A DNA stretch of 64,000 nt from Photobacterium sp. TLY01 (GTDB lineage: Bacteria > Pseudomonadota > Gammaproteobacteria > Enterobacterales > Vibrionaceae): the NCBI RefSeq assembly GCF_021432065.1, contig NZ_CP090365.1, positions 124,001 to 188,000 on the forward strand. The letters are read 5' to 3'. How positions within the stretch are numbered: position 1 is the first letter of the stretch; each line of letters begins with the position of its first letter. The position numbers and the translations under genes are program-made. The notes under the pieces were generated by a model. That model saw nothing but the letters and a program-made list of their open reading frames with translations, did not search any database and was not told the DNA's origin. Of the stretch, positions 48,001-54,799 are shown piece after piece.

Positions 48001-50461
48001 CTGATAATTGCGCCGGATCCAGCGCCAGTGAATCGGGCACTAAGCGGTCAGCACCAGCCAGGATCACAATGTCATCCGTCCCGGTCTGCGGATAGTTATC
48101 CGGATCGGAATCCGGCTCGGTGAAGGTAATGCTGCCCGCTTCTCCGCCTGCGGCATCGTCACCATCCTGAATCGTCAGGGTGATCTGCCCCTGCGCTGTA
48201 TCGCCGTCGTCGTCGGTTGCCAGCACATCTACCGGCAAGATAATCTGGTCATCGGCGCTCAGCTCATCAAACGAGTTGGTGATGGTTACTTCATAGCTGC
48301 CGTCTATGCTGATGGTCGCAGTCAGGATGACAGCGCCGGATGCATCCAGTATCTGCAGTTGGTTGTCACTGATGCTGTAAGTCACCGGATTGCCATTACT
48401 GGATAGCGCGCCGATTGCGTCAGCCAGTGCCTGATTATCAATGATGGTAACAGAGGCAAGATCATCACTGCCGATATCCAATGCGATCTGGCCGGTGACG
48501 GCATTACCATCGTCTGTTGTTTCATTGACAACCACCCCACTGTCATCCCCAAACGCTGGGAACACGCCGTCGGTAATCGTGCTGGTCACTAATACAGGAT
48601 CATTGAGAAAATCGCCGTCTGTGTCGCGTGCCTGCACCGGGACAGTGATCACGATCGTGTCGCCGGACACAGCAACCAGCCCTTCGCTGTTACCGCTCTG
48701 GTTGTGATTTAAGGGAAGATATTGGGTCAGCGTAGCGTTCACCGTCATGTCCAGACCGTTGGGCGCCTGAACAGCAGACAAGGTGATTTCAAGGGCCAGA
48801 GTGCCATCAGGCAAACGCCCTTCAATCGCATCGGTTTGCGCGTTATAAGTAAAAATCAGGGGCTGATCGCCCGACTGCACTTCGGCGGCCAGTTCCGCCA
48901 GCAAGGCATCAAGCTGCGTGGCATCCACCTCCAGTGTGGTCGGATCCATGCGATCAGCCCCGGCGATCACTGTTACTGAATTGCTGTTGGAAACCGGGTA
49001 ATCATCCGGGACCAAATCCGGCTCAGTCACCGCCAGGCTGATGGTTTCTCCGCCGGGAGGTGTATCGCCATCAAATATCCCGATCAGGATAAACCCCTGA
49101 CTGCTGTCACTGTCGAAATCAGTCGCGGTGACACCTATCAGCAAAATCGCATCCAGCAACGATGCCTCATCAACGGCCAGAAACTGGGTCACGGTATAAC
49201 TGCCGTCCGTATTGATGGTAATCGTCAGGACATCGGCGTCCGACGAATCGAGCAAGGTCAGTTGATTGCCATTGACCACCAGTGTGGTGGGATTCCCGTT
49301 ACTGGTGACATTGGCGAGAAAAGGCTGCTCGGCATCAAACACCAGGGTGTCAATCGCGTCACTGCCGACATCCAGCCTGACCTGTCCGGTAAGCGGAATC
49401 CCCAGCTCAGAGGCTTCATCAATAATGGTGATGCCGGCACCCAGTTGCGGATCCGCACCATCCAGAATGGTGGCGGTTACGCTGATCGGCGCATCAAGCG
49501 CATTGCCGGCCACATCGGCCCCCTGAACATCGGCCCGTATCGACAGGGTATCCCCGACAATCGATACCCTGCCGCCCGCGCCGCCATCAAGGTGATCCAC
49601 CGGGCCTGTCAGCACAGTTGTCACCGTCACCGTTACATCGCGGCCACTGGATTGCGCCGCCAGAGACAACGTAACAACCGTCTGCCCCTGACTTTCACCA
49701 ACAATGGCATTCTGGCCAGCATCAAAACGGAAAGTCACAGGCTGACCGCCAGAGGTGACTTCATTTGCCAGTTCTGCCAGTAAGACATTCAGGGTGGCCG
49801 GATCAAAAGTAAATGCCGCAGGGTCAAGCGGTAAGGTGCCTGCTTCCACCAGCACTGTGGCTGTTGTTTCGGTTGGATACGTGGCAGGGGCTAAATCCCC
49901 TTCCGTGACAGAGACAGAGACGCTGGCGCCGCCGCTCGCGGCATAGATAACATCGGTTTCATCCTCGGTGTCTGCCTCGGCGAATTCGTACTCAGTATCA
50001 AAACCGGTTTCAGTCAGCACACTGTCGCCGTCATAATCAATCACCACAAAACCGCTGTTGGCAGCGACACTGGCACTGCTGCTGCCCAGGGCGGCCGCCT
50101 CAAACACTTCCGTCGGGTCTTCCCCGGCCAGGATCAGCGCCTGCAGCTGTTCAATATCCAGCGCAACCGGCGGTGGCTGCTCGCTGTCGGGCTGTTCAAA
50201 CTGAACATTATCGGCCAGATCTGACACCCAAACCCCGGCGCCATCAAGCAAAACACAGGTTGGACAGGGACGATCGATCAGCACTGGCTCACCGTTTTGC
50301 ATCATGACATAACGGGCATAGCCGTTCGCGACCACCAGTTCATCTGCCTGAACCTGGTAGGCGAAGTCGACCGGTTTTACCGATCCATCGGGTTTGATAA
50401 CAAACACCACCCCGTTTTCAACGGTCAGGGTTGCAAGACCGCCTGAGACAGACTCTGCCAT
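36077..50461 (-). CDS. Giant LapA/BapA-type RTX biofilm adhesin, 4794 residues
   Basis: Cell-surface adhesin secreted by a type I system. Residues 1-150 form a LapA-like retention module containing EDPTEVF and then EAAALG at 121-126, a likely LapG cleavage site, before SGFVVIDYDGDSVLTETGF. Residues about 187-2450 contain eight tandem units of about 295 residues, each opening with a TEPDLxPxxYP-type motif. Bacterial Ig/cadherin-like domains follow, including two VNDAPxxxxxDPLTVDEDT-type ones near the end. RTX nonapeptides (GDGDDTLFGGDSDDILIGG) begin near 4480, with a second set (GDDTLIAGPGDDILTGG). The C-terminal 250 residues carry the type I secretion signal region (DLFKWIAADLG). The whole sequence is acidic and has only two Cys, a CPTC at 66-69. 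It is divergent from its exporter operon. Comparable proteins are Pseudomonas LapA, Shewanella BpfA and Vibrio FrhA/CraA. Confidence 0.93.
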   Translation of the reverse strand: MAESVSGGLATLTVENGVVFVIKPDGSVKPVDFAYQVQADELVVANGYARYVMMQNGEPVLIDRPCPTCVLLDGAGVWVSDLADNVQFEQPDSEQPPPVALDIEQLQALILAGEDPTEVFEAAALGSSSASVAANSGFVVIDYDGDSVLTETGFDTEYEFAEADTEDETDVIYAASGGASVSVSVTEGDLAPATYPTETTATVLVEAGTLPLDPAAFTFDPATLNVLLAELANEVTSGGQPVTFRFDAGQNAIVGESQGQTVVTLSLAAQSSGRDVTVTVTTVLTGPVDHLDGGAGGRVSIVGDTLSIRADVQGADVAGNALDAPISVTATILDGADPQLGAGITIIDEASELGIPLTGQVRLDVGSDAIDTLVFDAEQPFLANVTSNGNPTTLVVNGNQLTLLDSSDADVLTITINTDGSYTVTQFLAVDEASLLDAILLIGVTATDFDSDSSQGFILIGIFDGDTPPGGETISLAVTEPDLVPDDYPVSNSNSVTVIAGADRMDPTTLEVDATQLDALLAELAAEVQSGDQPLIFTYNAQTDAIEGRLPDGTLALEITLSAVQAPNGLDMTVNATLTQYLPLNHNQSGNSEGLVAVSGDTIVITVPVQARDTDGDFLNDPVLVTSTITDGVFPAFGDDSGVVVNETTDDGNAVTGQIALDIGSDDLASVTIIDNQALADAIGALSSNGNPVTYSISDNQLQILDASGAVILTATISIDGSYEVTITNSFDELSADDQIILPVDVLATDDDGDTAQGQITLTIQDGDDAAGGEAGSITFTEPDSDPDNYPQTGTDDIVILAGADRLVPDSLALDPAQLSAILADLGAVLTSDTQTITFSVNPATGVLEGRLPDNSLALEVSFTTAQSGEKDLAVSITVTQHVPLDHIDSTVTSPYVTTNGETIALTLPLNAEDTDGDSLVTPAAITVVINDGDFPAFLADTGVTANETADNGQTLTGSIGLDIGSDGIDSLVFDDTQPALTITSNGNPVTLVPNGDQITLEDSNGTVIMTVTITSDGQYNVVLTGTLDHLSGDSLDIPMNLVITDNDGDQDTGQITVSVTDGDDPPGGEVIAVTVNEPELDPSNYPAQSSSTVAVSAGEDRLVPETVEIDPSQLAALITELDAELTSGGQALTFTVNAATGALEGALADGTVVLSILPSAVQVADSNDISLTLAVIQNAPLDHHLNGNADGFVAVDGGTILISLPVQASDVDGDPLAVPVAATVTIIDGKLPAFLDDTQVNVNETDDQGATLPGSIGIDIGSDAVASLTFLPTQPGLVGIQSNGEDVTVNLVDDDTLQVLDADGTVILTVNIDESGAYDVTLTGTFDQTDSDPLVIPLNVLLTDDDGDSTPGTITVNITDGGDAAGGGSVAVAIREPDSDPTLYPESNSQDVVITAGADRLVPESVQIDPADVQALITELNAEVGSGTEPLTFTYDPATGVLQGALADGTVAVSIVLTATQVADSNDVSLNLAVTQNLPLNHNLAGNSDGFVSVSGDSIAINFNVQANDADGDSLIAPVAATVTISDGEIPLLFDEIGVTVNETTDSGVVNNAGSIRVDIGSDALASLNFSPDQPGLTGINSNGEPVTFAVNDNEITVSDADGNLILTVTIAEDGSYETLLTGTLDQDASNSLDLPLNLIITDQDGDTNTGTITITVTDGDDPAGGGTIALSLTEPDLAPSGYPATNATTADVVAGEDRLDPSTIEIDPAQLQDLIDELEAELTSGGQALTFTYNAATGELTGALTDGTPALTITLTAAQAANGQDVTVSFSTTQHLPLDHDQAGNDTGLVSVNGTDLVVSIPVQLADVDGDPLQQPVNAQVTITDGVLPSLGTDSGTNFTETLDEQTVNGSIPLDIGSDAIASLEFADNQPSLEDLISNGVNTSYTVTGNVIELVTDTDGTPVLTVTVNSDGTYTVVQHLPLEQLDDGDITELVLPLIAVDQDGDSSNQGNLIINITDGPDAEGGNRTLSITEGDLETANPAETYPVDNTTTFAIAAVTDDLVASTLMLEAGAADTLQTELAALTSNGETLTALVDESVDGVVTITLVTAGGNDPVLTVTFTASQNGSDVDVTASVEQFRPLEHVDLNGEIVLANGSDIRIDVPLQVADSDGDLLATPDVTRIAIIDGDLPAFGSDSGASLNEGDDGIASANGTIEIDTGSDDVVSVFFDPVQAALDNLTSNGFETEYAVTGDTITVTRTDDPAITVLTITIDLDGNYVVNQTQPLDQFDAPDNNNLTLTVLAQDRDSDTSAPATITLTIADGTNADGSFTGVTDIVLTEGDLTPADPADGYPVSGQTEFTINPGVDRLDPATVTLDTATLAQLISELEAEITAGGQPVTANWDDATKVLTLTAGGATVLTATLVATQNADGAGLDVSLVVEQLAPLDHQGTDTSDLVVSQNDQIQFQLPVQVQDTDGDFLDNLVPVNVTIQDGDDPVLTAIEAVTVTEADLDGGSSVHPGTNPGGDGESATGQITLDSGSDQVTQFVVDVDAFNAANAGLTSGGNPVTLVYDVGTDTYLGQANGVTVFILDFDVATASYTFTLTGALDHQQPDDDTSLQLDFTVTAVDQDEDPSAAVTLSVTVNDDTPITTDITFGTLVEGQTSSTLDLLAVSQEGADDAQVTAIIDADGNRTELASGTPDANGFIAVDIFESGQLIGQLFVHPEGDAFFVSQPDIDHADTALSSTLTFEVLDGDNDLDTSLINLTITDESPVLTVDPAQGVEEQGRNPDPDESLADPTLGIPVSMSIDLGDQDRGETIGDVFIVLPAEPHGDFYLNGVLITPTGGQVQIPASAFTDPDGDGVFELEGVTFVPDPDYSTAAEPGFLLDFTVTAQVNVTEGTPPAQLTGTLSVDVQGIADVPVWDGAAQVHYGNGQEDGDNINIGPSFNALLQDTDGSEELVYIVRIVEGEGQIVGEGLIDQGDGSFLVPVSQINTVAVDPADNFSGDIRLELIAQSTETLNPLAGSETAQSVVQEVVINVLPVADDAQLRVTRVEGLEDEPIPLSDHITLTELDDTADDFGVETLFVRISGLPDGAVLLQNGTPLSPDANGVYEFAYTDIGEIALQPVPESNVDFSFTVEGVVRDEVTITLADGTTTTATDERVIPAQTINVALTGVADQPFIDTTGSIWTEVPGEDALETTIEEGGQATVDFMVSSGEKPNAPDDDSEILSVLVANIPEGTVIFDASGNEQTLIFAGTDPVTGLPRYQLSLNGTVTAGEIVIQPPPNATEDVVLDVRYVVTENDGDQLVYDTNLIIHIEPVINSGDYTRTSQGLEDQAVTINWQPVLADSKEFATGLTIQNIPTDPGYSLQINDGGSITTLTVDGSGSVTLSAAEFALLQGGAQLQLLAPEDSDLDVTLTTVVDLQEDDVDSPAVATGQVTGTLTLNIRAVVEPDAGIGVQIGTDGSGNPIFEDNEITVDGELDLTGGPDSVGIVAFEDFDPSSDEVITNVVITFLDQPNAGFVVIGGINNGDGSWVVPAGDIDQVRIVAPPNFVGSAQIEIAGEVQDLSDDGDPSAIVIVSDVITVNFSQGDFDKFAGEIVVDDSVVVLGTEDTQVELGDYLLQIVQVDTASGDQDDDEFSLVIDASLLPPGASISGMEFNFTTGQYQIKTTVGPDGTVDLTGVTLNLPQDFAGDFMLEVRYVNTDIVSGDSNQVTDSIPIRVSPVVDNPSTNISVVDTQGLDADRQPVSESGEPEVIVSGTAYEDGLITLDLGGVVGDISTTPEEGLETFTQVTVTVADPATGLLVDADGDLVTSITITDASQLSAVQFQGAEDYSGTVELLVSADVQDLAVFDETPGAPTETDTASVNGSLNFEIIAVNDQVEFVGTDIPIVQFEDATEIILGGISGAALDIDGSEQFVSAKLENVPEGFVVLGAANNGNGEWSFAAGQGSNITIVPPKDFSGVVDIDIVVFTKEDSLADPVEFRDTFNLVIIPVADGVDTDITTTATGTEDQNVELLLNIQAIDDELSVAEAPNVNETGPEMLQIIVSNVPDSSSIELPPGVPGNVTDNGDGSWTVQVESSSLDSLIFVPGDANSSNWNGVLDLDIRAVDLDDEATDELAVFETITVTLDSVNDAPVNVVPADPLTVDEDTTQLINTLQVTDVDVDEDTEGTMTVTLTVTDGVLAIPPGSDTGALSISGDGSGTLVLEGSITDINALLSSGINFTPDAEFSGDVTLTMTTNDQGNTGTGGALEDTDTVTIQVQAINDAPELPVIPDQTVDEDTPLMINGLSVTDVDFNDAGSTGVMTVTLSAANGTLSVTVPGGSGASVTDNGTGNVTLEGSLDEINAILAAGVSYQGESGFNGDDAVTVTVNDNGNVGTDGPKSASTTVNISVSPVANPPSLTLAVPQTAVMRGALGVMIPLVGLEAVAADPNETLTVEIRNLGAGQLVDSTGAVIGTDNGDGSWTVTTDLLADLFVAGLPEGTSNLEAVAVSEEVDGSQAESAPVAIEIRIDDPATTGGEIGAGDGGEPNLVISGDGDDTLFGGDSDDILIGGLGADILIGGAGDDILWGGEEGGSGDGVRDLFKWIAADLGSAGSAATDTVKDFESGIDGIDLTEAVDTSGSTSFDELAAQIQLADSGSDTLLNILDGGALVQSIVLEGVSQASLLGEDPAGLTDGEKLETLFSNGSLLLDISFATATNDVLTAQTAGSTLSALAGDDTLIAGPGDDILTGGEGADNFVINTASVTTPANTDVITDLNPGEDVLTLSDVLPDDGADELTRLLDNIDASIDASDSVNLTLNTADGEHNVVLENLDLGGLGLDISSSATDIVTSLFDNNVFNLDP
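42700..49905 (-). repeat. Eight tandem ~895-bp repeat units within the adhesin gene
   Basis: Unit openings are near 49900, 49030, 48130, 47235, 46330, 45440, 44540 and 43620, with a partial ninth near 43120. Each encodes TEPD..YP, an EAGxDRLxP-like stretch, a TEPLTFTYNAATGxLEGxLxDGT-like strand pair, QxxPLDH, and an ITDGxxPxxxxDxGxxxNET segment. Units are diverged at DNA level, so recombination-driven copy change is possible but not recent. Confidence 0.8.
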
Positions 50462-50782
50462 AACGCCTCACTGACGCAGGGAAGCAATGACCTCACCGTG
50501 AGCAACAAACATGTCGCATTTGCGTGTTCACCGGCGGTCATTGTTCCTCATCTGATAATTAAGAATTGTAGAATAGAAGTGATACACATCACCTTTTCTT
50601 GTTCTATCCTTGTCAATATTGGGCAATTCAGTGAGTTAGTCTCACTCTTTTAACGATCTCGAATCAGGACTGATCACCAAACTACTGAAGTCGAGCCGGA
50701 AAGTTGAGTGCTGAACCGGGTTAATGATTCCCAATCTTGCTAATGAGACAATTTCGCAGCGACAGCAAGAGCGCCGACAACT
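50462..50782. promoter_or_regulatory. Divergent promoter region of adhesin and exporter operon
   Basis: A 321-bp AT-rich gap between the adhesin ATG and the HlyD gene. It contains a TTGTCA (50610-50615) that may be a -35 element and an AGTGAG/CTCACT inverted repeat (50630-50646). It should carry the control sites for biofilm regulation of both transcripts; no known binding site was identified. Confidence 0.45.
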
Positions 50783-52153
50783 ATGAAGACGCCGTCAGTG
50801 GATCGTAAACATCTTGATTTTGTGGATGATAAAACCGCCGCCCTGCTGCTCAACACACCGGGCAGCGCCAGAGTGATGCTCTGGGTGATTGTCATTTTCT
50901 TTATTGTGGCAGGCGTCTGGGCATCCCGCGCCCAGCTGGAGCAAGTCACAACTGGCAACGGCAAAGTGATCCCTTCCTCTCAGCTTCAGGTGGTCCAAAA
51001 TCTCGAAGGCGGCATCGTTAAAGCCCTGATGGTCAAAGAAGGTGAACAGGTACTCAAAAATCAGCCTCTGCTGCTGATTGATGACACCCGTTTCCAGTCT
51101 GATTTCAATGAAAGGGCGCAAGAACTGGCCAGCGCACAGGCCGATGCCATTCGGCTGGATGCCCTGCTGGACAATGTCAGCGTGAATCAGAAAAACAAAG
51201 CCGTGTCTGTTTCCCGCACGCCCCTGGTTTTTCCTGATACCTTTCTCAGTGCCTATCCGGATTTGGTCAAACGTCAGCAGGCTGAATACAGCGATAATCT
51301 GTCGACCCTTGAAAGTCAGCTTGCTGTGGCCGCACAACAGATTCAGCAGAAACAGCAGGAACTGGTTGAAGCCCGCTCAAGGCTCAGCGGACAACGGCAG
51401 GGTTACAACCTTGCCAGCCGGGAATACAAGATCACCAAGCCGCTGGCCGATGAAGGCGTCGTCCCTGAGATTGAACTGCTGAAGCTGCAACGCCAGCTCA
51501 ACGATACCCGCAAAGACATGCGCTCGACTGAGCTGCAAATCCCCGTGATTCAGGCAGCCATCCGGGAAGCCGAACTCAAACGGCTGGATGTCGCACTCAA
51601 ATTCCGCTCAGACATTCAGGCCGATCTCAATCAGGCCACGGCTAAACGTGATGCCCTGAACCAGTCCAGCGTGGGTCTGGAAGATAAAGTCGAGCGAACT
51701 CTGGTGCGCTCACCGGTCAATGGCACAGTGCAGACCCTGTATGTGAATACCATCGGTGGTGTGATTCAGCCCGGCATGGACATCGTCGCCATCGTCCCGA
51801 CAGAAGATAACCTGGTGATCGAAGCAAAAGTGCTGCCACAGGATATTGGCTTCTTACGCCCAGGTCTCAAGGCAATGATTAAATTTTCGGCTTATGATTA
51901 CACAGTCTATGGTGGTTTAGAGGGCACACTGGAGCAAATCAGCGCCGATACGATTCAGGATGAAGAAGGCAATAGTTTTTATCAGGTAAAAATTAGAACA
52001 GAAAAAAACAATCTTGCGGATAACAGCGGTGAGCAGCTGCCGATCATACCGGGAATGACCGCGTCGGCCGATATCATCACCGGCAAACGTACCGTGTTGC
52101 AGTATTTACTGAACCCGATACTGAAAGCCAGCAATTCCGCCCTGAGGGAGTAA
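50783..52153 (+). CDS. lapC: Type I secretion membrane-fusion protein (HlyD family)
   Basis: Periplasmic adaptor of 456 residues. A short cytoplasmic N-terminus and one transmembrane segment (VMLWVIVIFFIVAGVWA, about 31-47) are followed by the lipoyl half-motif QVVQNLEGGIVKALMVKEG, a long coiled coil (about 150-290) and the second lipoyl half and beta-barrel (VRSPVNGTVQTLYVNTIGGVI), ending in the HlyD C-terminal region KIRTEKNN. It links the ABC transporter LapB to the TolC-type outer membrane channel encoded next. It is the first gene of the exporter operon. Confidence 0.93.
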   Translation: MKTPSVDRKHLDFVDDKTAALLLNTPGSARVMLWVIVIFFIVAGVWASRAQLEQVTTGNGKVIPSSQLQVVQNLEGGIVKALMVKEGEQVLKNQPLLLIDDTRFQSDFNERAQELASAQADAIRLDALLDNVSVNQKNKAVSVSRTPLVFPDTFLSAYPDLVKRQQAEYSDNLSTLESQLAVAAQQIQQKQQELVEARSRLSGQRQGYNLASREYKITKPLADEGVVPEIELLKLQRQLNDTRKDMRSTELQIPVIQAAIREAELKRLDVALKFRSDIQADLNQATAKRDALNQSSVGLEDKVERTLVRSPVNGTVQTLYVNTIGGVIQPGMDIVAIVPTEDNLVIEAKVLPQDIGFLRPGLKAMIKFSAYDYTVYGGLEGTLEQISADTIQDEEGNSFYQVKIRTEKNNLADNSGEQLPIIPGMTASADIITGKRTVLQYLLNPILKASNSALRE

Positions 52154-52157
52154 ACCC

Positions 52158-53465
52158 ATGCACTATCTGTACACCAAGGTATGTACTGCACTGACCCTGG
52201 CGCTGTTCACCGGACTGGCCTCGGCACAATCGCTGGAGCAGGCGGTTGCTCAGACTTTGTCTTCCAACCCGGAAATTAAAGGGGCCTATAACGATTTCAT
52301 GAGTCGCTATGAGTCAATTCGGGCATCGAAAGGGCAATATCTGCCTTCTGTCGATCTGGAGGCTGGCATTGGCTACGAAGACTACGATGACACCACCAAT
52401 AGCACGGGCGATTATAATCCGTCAGATGCCACCATCAGCATCAGCCAGCTCATCTGGGATGGCTCCATCACCTATCACGATATCCAGCGCAATAAGTCCG
52501 AAGCCGAAGCACAGCGCTACCAGCTACTGGCCGATGCACAGGACAAAGCGCTGCGGGTGGCTGAAGTGTATCTCAATGTGCTGCAGGCGCAGGAAGTGCA
52601 GTCTCTCTCGGAATCGAATTACCAGATCCACCAGCGAATTTACACCGATATCAAAAAACGCACCGATGCCGGTATTGGCTCGATTGCCGATCTGTCACAG
52701 ATCGAGGGCCGGCTGGCCCGGGCAGAGTCCAACCTGATCGCTTCCCGTAATAACGTACAGGACAAGGTGACAGAGTTTTACCGGGAAGTCGGCGAACAGC
52801 CGGTCAATCTGGTTCAGCCGGAAGTGGATATCAATTTCCTGCCTCCCTCGCTGGATCGGGCCATTGAAATCGCCAGGGAAAATAACCCGACCCTGAAAAC
52901 CGCCAGCAATGATGTTGATGCGGCCCATTATCAGTACAAGCAGGAGCGCGGTGATTTCTGGCCAACGTTCTCCATTGAAGCCTCTCAGGAATGGGGCGAA
53001 GATCTGGAAGGCACACCCGGCCATACTGACGAATTAAAAGCCGGGTTACGGATGCGGTATAACCTGTATAACGGCGGTACAGACATGGCCGAAAGCCGCC
53101 GGGCAGCCTACCAGATCAATAAATCCAAAGACATCCGCGACAGAGCGCACCGTCTGCTGGATGAAAGCACCCGGCTGGCCTGGAGCGCGCTGGAACTCTC
53201 TGAACGCCAGACCCAGTATTTACAAAAACATGTGGATGCCTCGGCCCGTACCGTGATCGCCTATGAGAAACAGTTTCAGATTGGGCAGCGCACCCTGCTG
53301 GATGTGCTGAACACGGAAAACGAGTTGTTCGATGCCCGTAAAGCCTATTTACAGGCCTTTTATGACGGGATTCTGGCAAGATACAGAGTCCTGAATGCCA
53401 CGGGTAAATTGCTGGATGAAATGCGGGTCGATATTCCGGATAAATGGGCTGAGTCGGTACGCTGA
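52158..53465 (+). CDS. lapE: TolC-family outer membrane channel of the adhesin exporter
   Basis: Protein of 435 residues with a signal peptide ending GLASA and two OEP repeats: the first with QAVAQTLSSNPEIKGAYNDF and the second with RAIEIARENNPTLKTASNDV. The helical barrel stretches include LRMRYNLYNGG. The family forms the trimeric outer-membrane tunnel of type I exporters. The start codon is 4 bp after the HlyD stop. Adhesins of the LapA type are retained in this pore by their N-terminal module. Confidence 0.93.
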   Translation: MHYLYTKVCTALTLALFTGLASAQSLEQAVAQTLSSNPEIKGAYNDFMSRYESIRASKGQYLPSVDLEAGIGYEDYDDTTNSTGDYNPSDATISISQLIWDGSITYHDIQRNKSEAEAQRYQLLADAQDKALRVAEVYLNVLQAQEVQSLSESNYQIHQRIYTDIKKRTDAGIGSIADLSQIEGRLARAESNLIASRNNVQDKVTEFYREVGEQPVNLVQPEVDINFLPPSLDRAIEIARENNPTLKTASNDVDAAHYQYKQERGDFWPTFSIEASQEWGEDLEGTPGHTDELKAGLRMRYNLYNGGTDMAESRRAAYQINKSKDIRDRAHRLLDESTRLAWSALELSERQTQYLQKHVDASARTVIAYEKQFQIGQRTLLDVLNTENELFDARKAYLQAFYDGILARYRVLNATGKLLDEMRVDIPDKWAESVR

Positions 53466-53481
53466 CGAGTAAGGAGGTGAC

Positions 53482-54075
53482 ATGCAACGACAAGTGATGT
53501 GTTTCTTACTGATACTCGTGCTGGCCAGCTGCTCAACCACAGTAGAGGATCCGCCTGTCGCCGAGCAATCGCGTGATCTGCTGGATCAGGATTCAGACGG
53601 TGTAATCAATGCGCGGGAGCGATGTGCTGACACACCGATCCCTGCGGTCGTCAACAACGATGGTTGCCCGCAACTCGTTGAAAGCAAGCGCACCAATCAG
53701 CTGCATATCCTGTTTGCCAACGATTCTGATGTGATCCCGTCCGGTTTTCGCAGCCAGATCCAAAAAATGGCCGCCTTTCTGAAAGCGTACCCGGAAACAG
53801 CGATTGAACTGAAAGGCTATGCCAGCCCGGTGGGAGCATCGCCACATAATCTGGATTTATCCAAGCGCCGCGCTGCAAATGTGCGCACACTGCTGATAGA
53901 TGAAGGTATCGCGCCTGAACGGGTCAGAACGGTTGGCTTCGGTGATAACGAACCGGTACGGGGACAGACACGGGAACAGACCAATATTCTCAGCCGTCGT
54001 GTGACGGCAACCGTGACAGGCGCCGACGCCGGGGTACTGGAACGCTGGACTATCTTTACCACAAGGAATCAATAA
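53482..54075 (+). CDS. OmpA-family lipoprotein of the adhesin operon
   Basis: Protein of 197 residues. The signal peptide ends in the lipobox LASC, so it is a lipoprotein. A calcium-binding thrombospondin-3-like motif (DQDSDGVINARERCADTP) follows, then an OmpA C-terminal peptidoglycan-binding domain (HILFANDSDVIPSGF, IELKGYASPVG, LSKRRAANVRTLLIDEGI and VRTVGFGDNEPV). It may anchor the secretion machine or the adhesin to peptidoglycan. An AAGGAGGTGA ribosome site overlaps the intergenic spacer. Similar OmpA genes accompany the Shewanella bpf locus. Confidence 0.9.
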   Translation: MQRQVMCFLLILVLASCSTTVEDPPVAEQSRDLLDQDSDGVINARERCADTPIPAVVNNDGCPQLVESKRTNQLHILFANDSDVIPSGFRSQIQKMAAFLKAYPETAIELKGYASPVGASPHNLDLSKRRAANVRTLLIDEGIAPERVRTVGFGDNEPVRGQTREQTNILSRRVTATVTGADAGVLERWTIFTTRNQ

Positions 54076-54120
54076 CAGTATGACACTAGGGTTCACTCAG
54101 ACTCCCGACCGACAACGCCA

Positions 54121-54786
54121 GTGACGCGGTGGCTGTTGATGACATGGCTATTCCTTTCGCCCCCGCTGAGTGCCTTCAATGAACAGGAACAAGCGGCGTT
54201 TGATCGCGTCACGGCTTTTTATGGTGAGCGCGCAGGCAAGCGGATGATCGCCTGGCGGCAACTGCTGACTTCCGTATCCCATCAGCAGGAATGGCAAAAA
54301 CTGGAACAGGTCAACCGCTTCTTTAACCAATTCACGTTTCTGAATGATATTGAAATCTGGGGAGAAAATGATTATTGGGCGACGCCCTCTGAGTTTCTCG
54401 GCGCGGCAGGCGGCGACTGTGAGGACTTTACGATTGCCAAGTATTTTTCGTTGCGGGAACTGGGTATCGACGATCAGAAACTGCGCCTTGTCTATGTGAA
54501 GTCGCTCAATCTGAATCAGTTCCATATGGTCCTGGCCTATTATGCCAGCCCAAGTGAGGTGCCTGTCCTGCTGGATAATCTGGTTCCTGACATCAAACCC
54601 GCGACCGAACGCGCCGACTTGCTGCCCGTTTACAGCTTTAACGGCAGTCAGTTATGGCTGATGAAACAACAGGGACAAGGGCAACTTGCCGGTCAGTCTT
54701 CACGCCTGAAACGCTGGACCAACCTGAGAGAGCGGTTTGAAGCGCAGACACTGGCGCGCCCTGTCATCAATCTGGACCAGCCATAG
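54121..54786 (+). CDS. lapG: LapG-type periplasmic cysteine protease (BTLCP)
   Basis: Protein of 221 residues with a signal peptide (WLLMTWLFLSPPLSAF). The catalytic triad of the transglutaminase-like protease is visible: Cys100 in GGDCEDF, His135 in QFHMVLAY and Asp152 in VLLDNL. LapG cuts the adhesin after an Ala-Ala site in its N-terminal module and so releases it from the surface. The start is GTG at 54121, overlapping the stop of a 14-codon frame that begins with ATG at 54080; an ATG at 54139 would shorten the signal peptide. The gene precedes its regulator LapD. Confidence 0.92.
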   Translation: MTRWLLMTWLFLSPPLSAFNEQEQAAFDRVTAFYGERAGKRMIAWRQLLTSVSHQQEWQKLEQVNRFFNQFTFLNDIEIWGENDYWATPSEFLGAAGGDCEDFTIAKYFSLRELGIDDQKLRLVYVKSLNLNQFHMVLAYYASPSEVPVLLDNLVPDIKPATERADLLPVYSFNGSQLWLMKQQGQGQLAGQSSRLKRWTNLRERFEAQTLARPVINLDQP

Positions 54787-54799
54787 GAGGAAGGGACGC

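Noticed and set aside
42700-49905. Regular repeats that might suggest a CRISPR array
   Set aside because: Period is about 895 bp and in frame with protein domains; no short direct repeats with unique spacers.
36102-50000. Many 60-220-codon frames on the plus strand across the adhesin region
   Set aside because: All lie antisense to the continuous 4794-codon adhesin frame, whose repeated domains and RTX motifs are unmistakable.
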